This document shows positions 13,688 to 20,444 of a stretch of 20,444 nt of DNA, in pieces. Both the position numbers and the translations under genes were made by a program. This stretch comes from Collinsella sp. (GTDB lineage: Bacteria > Actinomycetota > Coriobacteriia > Coriobacteriales > Coriobacteriaceae). The notes under the pieces were generated by a model. It saw only the letters and a list, made by a program, of their open reading frames with translations, did no database searches and was not told where the DNA came from. How positions within the stretch are numbered: position 1 is the first letter of the stretch; each line of letters starts with the position of its first letter. The DNA lies in the NCBI GenBank assembly GCA_019419405.1, contig DYAA01000011.1:1-20444 (forward strand). The letters run 5' to 3'.

Positions 13688-13826
13688 GTTACGCGGTTTT
13701 ACCAAACCGCGTAACGAGTCGACGCTGCAAACGCCCCTAAGCGGCAATCTGCCTTTCAATCGTCGCTCGCGTACCGAAGTACGCGTCGCTCCTCTTTCAA
13801 GGCACCTTGCTCGCTTAGGGACGTTT
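13688..13826. repeat. Structured non-coding element with nested inverted repeats
   Basis: Starting at the stop codon of the NUDIX gene: a perfect 12-bp hairpin with TACC loop (13688-13715), then a large stem of 18 pairs with one mismatch and one bulge (13729-13747 with 13807-13826) enclosing a perfect 7-bp hairpin CGCGTAC-CGAA-GTACGCG (13768-13785). Short direct repeats CGTCGCTC (13761, 13784) and CTTTCAA (13753, 13794) flank the inner hairpin. No T-run and no coding frame. It resembles a dispersed palindromic repeat or a structured RNA. Confidence 0.6.
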
Positions 13827-13934
13827 TCGCTGACGCTGCCAGAACATCGGCGTTATGCTTGTTGGGACGCTTTGTTTTCAGCCTGACCGGTTCAACCGGA
13901 TTTCTCACGCTATTTATTTCTCTTCGAGGATTGC

Positions 13935-15707
13935 ATGTTTAAAAGGTTTCTCTCGTATTACGAGCCCCAGATGGGGCTTTTTGTTGCTGATACTGTTTGT
14001 GCTCTGGTGCTTGCCGCCATTGACCTGGCGTTCCCCATTATCCTGCGCAATTTGACCGGTGGGCTGTTTACTCAGGGTCAGGCTGTCATTATGCAGGCGC
14101 TCGGCATGATCGCGGTGGGCTTGGTGCTGATGTATGCCGTCCGCTGCGCCTGCCGCTATTTTGTGAGCTATTGGGGTCACGTGATGGGCGCGCGTATGGA
14201 GTCCAAAATGCGCGAGGACCTGTTTGACCAGTATGAGCGCTTTAGCTTTGCGTACTTTGACCGCAACAGCTCGGGCGACATGATGAGCCGCGTGGTCAAC
14301 GACCTGTTCGATATCTGCGAGGCGGCGCATCACGTGCCCGAGTGGATCATCATCTGCGGCATCGAGATTATCGGCTCGTTTGTGATCCTCTTTACCATCG
14401 CCCCGGTGCTGGCGCTTGCCATGGCTGTGGTGACGGCGGCGTTTGCGGTCATCGTGTTTTGGCAGAACATGCGCATGCGCGAGGTCTTTAGCGACAACCG
14501 CAAAAAGATCAGCGGCATCAATGCGCAGCTGCAGGATTCGCTGGCGGGCATGCGCGTGGTCAAGAGTTTTGCCAATGAGGAGACCGAACGCTTCAAGTTC
14601 CGCGCCTCCAACAATCGCTATCTTTCGTCCAAGGAGAACATGTATCACGCCATGGGCGTCTATACCGCGACGTATGGCCTGCTCTCGGGTGTGCTCTATG
14701 TGATCGTGGTGCTGCTGGGCGGCTGGCTGGTCGCCCAGGGACAGCTGCAGGCGGTCGATATGGCGACCTTTGCACTCTATATTTCGCTGTTCTGCACGCC
14801 GCTCGAGACACTCGTCAATTCGGCCGAAACGTATCAGAAGGCCATCGCCGGCTTTAAGCGCATGGACGAGGTGCTCTCGACCGCGCCGGATATCCAGGAC
14901 AAGCCGGGCGCTACGGATCTGCAGGTGACTGCCGGCGCCGTGGAGTATCACGACGTGTGCTTTAACTACGAGGACGTTGAGCTGGGCGAGGGCGATGCCG
15001 AAGAGCGTCCCGTTATCGACCATATGAATCTGTCCATCAAGCCCGGGCAGACCATCGCTTTGGTTGGCCCTTCGGGCGGTGGCAAGTCCACGACCTGTTC
15101 GCTGCTGCCGCGCTTTTATGACGTGGCTGCCGGATCCATTAGCATCGACGGCCAGGACGTGCGCGATGTGACGCAGCAGAGCCTGCGTCGCGCCATCGGC
15201 CTGGTGCAGCAGGATGTCTATCTGTTTGACGGCACGATTGGCGAGAACATCGCCTACGGCAAGCCGGGCGCTACGGCAGGAGAGATCGCCGAGGCCGCCC
15301 GTCGCGCCAACATCGATGCCTTTATCGAGTCGCTTCCACAGGGTTATGACACGGTCGTGGGCGAGCGCGGCAGCCGTCTTTCGGGCGGACAGAAGCAGCG
15401 TGTTGCCATCGCGCGAGTGTTTCTCAAGAACCCCAAGATCCTTATTTTGGATGAGGCGACGAGTGCTTTGGATAACGAGAGCGAGGAGGCGGTGCAGGAG
15501 TCGCTCGAAGAGCTGGCACGCGGCCGCACCACGATTATCATCGCCCACCGTCTTTCGACCATTAAGCATGCCGATGAGATCGCGACCGTTGAGCATGGTC
15601 GCGTTGTGGAGCGTGGCACGCACGAGGAGCTTCTCGCCCGTGGCGGCACTTATGCCCGTTACTATCGAATGCAGTTCGAAGGTGCGCGTGCGCACGAGCT
15701 CGACTGA
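13935..15707 (+). CDS. ABC transporter, fused permease-ATPase (ABCB/MsbA type)
   Basis: A 590-residue half-transporter expected to dimerise into an exporter. The membrane domain has six hydrophobic segments (about 12-36, 52-75, 136-157, 159-177, 243-268, 275-295). The ATPase has Walker A GPSGGGKST (378-386), signature LSGGQ (482-486), Walker B ILILDEAT with catalytic Glu507, and H-loop His538, all canonical, so a single protein could form an active homodimer. An acidic stretch (VELGEGDAEERP) interrupts the start of the nucleotide-binding domain. GAGGA lies four bases before ATG 13935. A single-pass membrane protein gene follows after 19 nt and probably shares its transcript. Substrate cannot be told from sequence. 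Confidence 0.92.
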   Translation: MFKRFLSYYEPQMGLFVADTVCALVLAAIDLAFPIILRNLTGGLFTQGQAVIMQALGMIAVGLVLMYAVRCACRYFVSYWGHVMGARMESKMREDLFDQYERFSFAYFDRNSSGDMMSRVVNDLFDICEAAHHVPEWIIICGIEIIGSFVILFTIAPVLALAMAVVTAAFAVIVFWQNMRMREVFSDNRKKISGINAQLQDSLAGMRVVKSFANEETERFKFRASNNRYLSSKENMYHAMGVYTATYGLLSGVLYVIVVLLGGWLVAQGQLQAVDMATFALYISLFCTPLETLVNSAETYQKAIAGFKRMDEVLSTAPDIQDKPGATDLQVTAGAVEYHDVCFNYEDVELGEGDAEERPVIDHMNLSIKPGQTIALVGPSGGGKSTTCSLLPRFYDVAAGSISIDGQDVRDVTQQSLRRAIGLVQQDVYLFDGTIGENIAYGKPGATAGEIAEAARRANIDAFIESLPQGYDTVVGERGSRLSGGQKQRVAIARVFLKNPKILILDEATSALDNESEEAVQESLEELARGRTTIIIAHRLSTIKHADEIATVEHGRVVERGTHEELLARGGTYARYYRMQFEGARAHELD

Positions 15708-15726
15708 TTGATATGACAGGAAGTTT

Positions 15727-16692
15727 ATGGCTGACAAGAACCCTTTGACTCCGGAAGAAGTGACGGAGTTATTCTCCGAAATCGATGCATCCGGTGTCTT
15801 GGATCCCACGCTTGCCAAAAAGCGCACCGAGCGCATGCGTGAGAAGGAGGCTGCGGCCAAGCGCGGTGACAAAGCGGCGCTAGCGCAGCTGCGCAGCGAG
15901 GACCGCGCGAGCCAGGCAAAACATATCGACCCGCTGTCCGAGGACGACCCTTCGGGCTCGCAGGTGAGCCATACCATTACGAAGACTGCCATGGCCGTGG
16001 TCATTGGCATCTTGGTGCTGATTGTGGGCATGCAGATTGGCTACGGCGTGATGCGACGCCTGAACACCGCCAACCTGTCCGAGAGCGTTTCGGTGGATAC
16101 CGTTTCGACGGCGCTGAAGGGCGGCCTTGAGTGGGGCAACGGCTTTACGCAGTTCCCGCTCGACTTTACCGTCGATGAAGCTGATGAGCGTACGGGCACG
16201 GTCGAGGTGACGGTGTTGGACACATCGTCTGCCAACGAGCTCGAGCTGCTGTCCAACGGGCAGATTCAGGCCGCTGCGCTTGCGACCAACGCGCTGCTCA
16301 ACGATAAGATCGACCGCGTGGTGTATAACGTTCACGCCTATATCGACGAGGATAGCAACATTCAGCACGATTCCTTCTTTGGCATGTTTCCCGCGCGGGG
16401 TCATCAGAGCGCCATTTTGACGTTTGTGTGGACCAAGAGCTCATCCAACACCACGAGTATCGACTGGAAGATGCGCATCGTAAGCATGGACGACACCATT
16501 GCCGAGCGCATTCAAAAACAGGTGAACTCGGTTTCGTCGCTGATCGAGGACCCGGTGGTGAGCCAGACCAAGATTGACGAGGAAAAGGCCGAACGTGACC
16601 TGGAGCATCGTCTGCATGGCCGCGAGATTTTCCGCGGCGGCAAGCCCGATCGCTCACCGTCCGATCTGCTGGAACAGGACAAGCAAAAGTAA
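15727..16692 (+). CDS. Single-pass membrane protein, unknown
   Basis: Not recognised. The 321-residue protein has a charged, helical N-terminal part (1-85, with KKRTERMREKEAAAKRG suggestive of a coiled coil), one clear membrane segment (about 88-108), a predicted globular alpha/beta region (about 115-270: QFPLDFTVDEADERTGTVEVTVLDTS, IDRVVYNVHAYIDED, AILTFVWTKSSS) and a charged tail ending DLLEQDKQK. AGGAAG (15718-15723) precedes ATG 15727 by three bases. It lies 19 nt after the exporter gene and is closed by a strong terminator, so the two form a likely operon and may work together. That link is context only. Confidence 0.78.
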   Translation: MADKNPLTPEEVTELFSEIDASGVLDPTLAKKRTERMREKEAAAKRGDKAALAQLRSEDRASQAKHIDPLSEDDPSGSQVSHTITKTAMAVVIGILVLIVGMQIGYGVMRRLNTANLSESVSVDTVSTALKGGLEWGNGFTQFPLDFTVDEADERTGTVEVTVLDTSSANELELLSNGQIQAAALATNALLNDKIDRVVYNVHAYIDEDSNIQHDSFFGMFPARGHQSAILTFVWTKSSSNTTSIDWKMRIVSMDDTIAERIQKQVNSVSSLIEDPVVSQTKIDEEKAERDLEHRLHGREIFRGGKPDRSPSDLLEQDKQK

Positions 16693-16698
16693 GAGGCC

Positions 16699-16739
16699 AT
16701 TATCCCGCGTGAGCCACAAGCCCACGCGGGATAATTTTT
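16699..16739 (+). terminator. Terminator of the ABC transporter operon
   Basis: A perfect 13-bp stem (ATTATCCCGCGTG 16699-16711 with 16723-16735), 11-nt loop and T-run to 16739. One of the strongest terminators in the window. Confidence 0.95.
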
Positions 16740-16750
16740 CTGGGACGGGG

Positions 16751-16842
16751 ATTAAATAATCATTATGCATAGAAAGTCATAATTATCATTTCGTAAACAT
16801 TTCGATGAAATTAACGCCATGAGGCATGCTTGCGGTTACAAT
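16751..16842 (+). promoter_or_regulatory. AT-rich carAB control region and possible promoter
   Basis: An island much richer in A/T than its surroundings. It contains an inverted repeat ATTATG/CATAAT (16762-16767 and 16778-16783, 10 bp apart) and a direct repeat CATTTCG (16787-16793 and 16798-16804) with an 11-bp period, both in keeping with operator sites. A possible -10 TACAAT lies at 16837-16842 with only a poor -35 (TTAACG, 16811-16816, 20 bp away). The predicted start near 16849 would place the PyrR-like hairpin at the beginning of the transcript. The inverted repeat recalls ArgR boxes but does not match them well. Confidence 0.45.
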
Positions 16843-16863
16843 ACCGCGAGGCCTAACTACACA

Positions 16864-16896
16864 CCTTTAAGCCGGTCCTGTGAGACCGGGAAGGAG
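16864..16896 (+). promoter_or_regulatory. PyrR-binding-type RNA hairpin covering the carA Shine-Dalgarno
   Basis: The lower stem CCTT/AAGG (16864-16867 and 16891-16894) and upper stem CCGGTC/GACCGG (16872-16877 and 16884-16889) are separated by an internal bulge, with a hexaloop CTGTGA. The top reads TCCTGTGAG, matching the UCCNGNGAG core of PyrR-binding loops in pyrimidine gene leaders. The 3' strand of the lower stem is part of AAGGAG (16891-16896), the ribosome site of carA, so a bound PyrR-UMP complex would block translation. No separate terminator is present, pointing to translational control. Confidence 0.8.
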
Positions 16897-16900
16897 AATT

Positions 16901-18340
16901 ATGGCGAACAACCATACCGCGGGCGCTGCCGCCCGCACCTTCGCGCCCAGCGAGCTTTGCCAGCGTATGCTGGCCAAAACCAGCAAGGGCACCTGCGGTC
17001 CCTGTATCCTGTATCTTGAGGATGGGACCATTTTTTATGGACGTGCATGCGGCGCCGAGGGCACCGCGACCGGCGAAGTCTGCTTCAACACCTCGCTCGA
17101 GGGCTACTTTGAGGTCATGACCGACCCGAGTTATGCCGGCCAAATTGTAACCATGACCTATCCGCAGATCGGCAATTACGGTATCGACGAGACCGATGTC
17201 CAGTCGGCCTTCCCCGGCGACGCCGTGCGCCCTGCGAGCGCTCCGGCTATGCGCGGCATGATCGTTCGCGATATGTGCGCCACGCCTTCTAACTGGCGCT
17301 CGGCCGTCAGCGTGCCGGAGTACCTGCGCGCTCACGGCATCGTCGCTATCGAGGGTATCGACACCCGCGCTCTGGTGCGCCATCTGCGCGACAATGGTTC
17401 CAAGATGGGCATTATCTCGACCGAGATCTTCGACGTCGACGAGCTTGCCGAGCGCTTGTCCGCTGCGCCCACGCTGGTAGGCGAGAACCTGGTCAAGACC
17501 GTAAGTTGCCCCGCGCCTCACGAGTTTGTGGCCGCCGACCTGCCTGCCACGCATGACTTTGCGCTTGCGGCTGCCGCTCCTGCCCGTCACAAAGTGGTCG
17601 CCTACGACTGCGGTGTGAAGCGCGGTATTCTGGAGGGCCTGGTCCGTGCCGGCTGCGATCTCACCGTCGTGCCGTGGGATACGCCCGCCCAGCAGGTGCT
17701 CGACATGAATCCCGATGGCGTCTTTTTGTCCAACGGCCCCGGCGACCCCGATGCCGTGGTGGAGACCTATGAGCAGGTACAGCAGCTGATCGGCAAGGTG
17801 CCGGTCTTTGGCATTTGCCTCGGTCACCAGATGATCAGCCTGGCCTGCGGCGCCCAAATGGAAAAGCTTAAATTCGGTCACCGTGGCGGTAACCAGCCGG
17901 TTATGAATCTGGTGAGCCGTCGCGTGGAGATCACCGCGCAAAACCACGGCTTTGGCCTGCTGTTCCCCAGTCTGGGCAAACTGATTCCGGAGCTTTCCGG
18001 CGGCGAAACCGAGCATGCGGCCGACGGTGACCTGCGCGCCTGGGTGCGTCGCGGCATCGCGCCGGTCGTGATGAACGAGCGCTTTGGTCGCATTCGCCTG
18101 ACACATGTGAACCTCAACGACGGCACCGCCGAGGGCATCCAGCTGCTCGACGCCCCGTGTTTCTCGGTCCAGTACCACCCCGAGGCTTCGCCTGGCCCCA
18201 CCGATGCCCACTATCTCTTTACCGCCTTTACGCGACTCATGGACGGCGAGGAGAACTACCTGGACATCGACACCGCGAAGGACCGCCTCGCCGGCTGGAA
18301 TTTCGCCGAGTCCGAGAACGCTGCGACCGAGGAGAACTAA
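16901..18340 (+). CDS. carA: Carbamoyl-phosphate synthase small (glutaminase) subunit
   Basis: Hydrolyses glutamine and passes ammonia to CarB for carbamoyl phosphate, the precursor of pyrimidines and arginine. The N-terminal CarA domain shows GEVCFNTSLEGYFEVMTDPSY, and the class I amidotransferase domain the triad Cys306 (GICLGHQ), His426 and Glu428 (YHPEASPGP). At 479 residues it is about 100 longer than E. coli CarA, with an N-terminal extension of about 30, roughly 37 extra residues between NHGF (348-351) and THVNLNDGT (from 401), and a longer C-terminus. ATG 16901 is chosen because AAGGAG (16891-16896) is four bases upstream; a GTG at 16880 lies within the PyrR-like hairpin. carB follows after 1 nt. 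Confidence 0.96.
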   Translation: MANNHTAGAAARTFAPSELCQRMLAKTSKGTCGPCILYLEDGTIFYGRACGAEGTATGEVCFNTSLEGYFEVMTDPSYAGQIVTMTYPQIGNYGIDETDVQSAFPGDAVRPASAPAMRGMIVRDMCATPSNWRSAVSVPEYLRAHGIVAIEGIDTRALVRHLRDNGSKMGIISTEIFDVDELAERLSAAPTLVGENLVKTVSCPAPHEFVAADLPATHDFALAAAAPARHKVVAYDCGVKRGILEGLVRAGCDLTVVPWDTPAQQVLDMNPDGVFLSNGPGDPDAVVETYEQVQQLIGKVPVFGICLGHQMISLACGAQMEKLKFGHRGGNQPVMNLVSRRVEITAQNHGFGLLFPSLGKLIPELSGGETEHAADGDLRAWVRRGIAPVVMNERFGRIRLTHVNLNDGTAEGIQLLDAPCFSVQYHPEASPGPTDAHYLFTAFTRLMDGEENYLDIDTAKDRLAGWNFAESENAATEEN

Positions 18341-18341
18341 C

Positions 18342-20444
<2,103 letters not shown>

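Noticed and set aside
16880..16903. carA starting at GTG 16880
   Set aside because: The GTG lies inside the PyrR-like hairpin loop and has no ribosome site; ATG 16901 has AAGGAG at proper spacing.

Overview
This 20.4 kb window looks like core chromosome of a high-GC Gram-positive bacterium. Gene order (rpsF-ssb-rpsR-rplI-dnaB-purA-purD), strongly GC-biased third codon positions, good Shine-Dalgarno sites and housekeeping protein sequences suggest a Coriobacteriia member, most likely Collinsella or a close relative. That assignment is from memory of the family and was not searched. No phage, insertion sequence, CRISPR array, toxin/defence cluster or frameshifted gene is visible.

Layout. (1) 1-1671: a tRNA-Ile(GAT) with its own promoter and terminator, then a three-gene set on the + strand: a DUF151-type bifunctional nuclease, a small two-helix membrane protein and an acidic unknown protein. 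(2) 1789-3690: typA/bipA with a strong terminator. (3) 3718-5699: two minus-strand membrane protein genes, a bactofilin-like beta-repeat protein fused to a C-terminal membrane domain and a TRIC/UPF0126 channel. (4) 5700-6862: a mostly non-coding stretch with long inverted repeats, a multi-hairpin element ending in a 25-nt copy of a tRNA-Ser 3' end, two tandem tRNA-Ser genes (GGA, CGA; minus strand) and the leader of rpsF. (5) 6863-8615: rpsF-ssb-rpsR-rplI operon, closed by a terminator. (6) 8734-13687: dnaB, purA, purD and a NUDIX hydrolase. (7) 13688-13934: a highly structured non-coding element. (8) 13935-16739: an ABCB-type exporter and a single-pass membrane protein, closed by a terminator. 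(9) 16740-20444: carA and carB (carB runs off the window), preceded by an AT-rich control region and a PyrR-type RNA hairpin that contains the carA Shine-Dalgarno.

The genes serve translation and replication (S6, S18, L9, SSB, DnaB, TypA), purine synthesis (purA, purD) and the shared first step of pyrimidine/arginine synthesis (carAB). The most interesting signals are non-coding: the PyrR-like hairpin, the tRNA-Ser 3'-end copy with its hairpin array, a near-perfect 23-bp inverted repeat at 5815-5879, the structured element after the NUDIX gene, and a possible loop/Shine-Dalgarno interaction in front of rpsF. I found no convincing entirely new multi-gene system; the least understood genes are the two unknowns at 802-1671 and the membrane protein at 15727.
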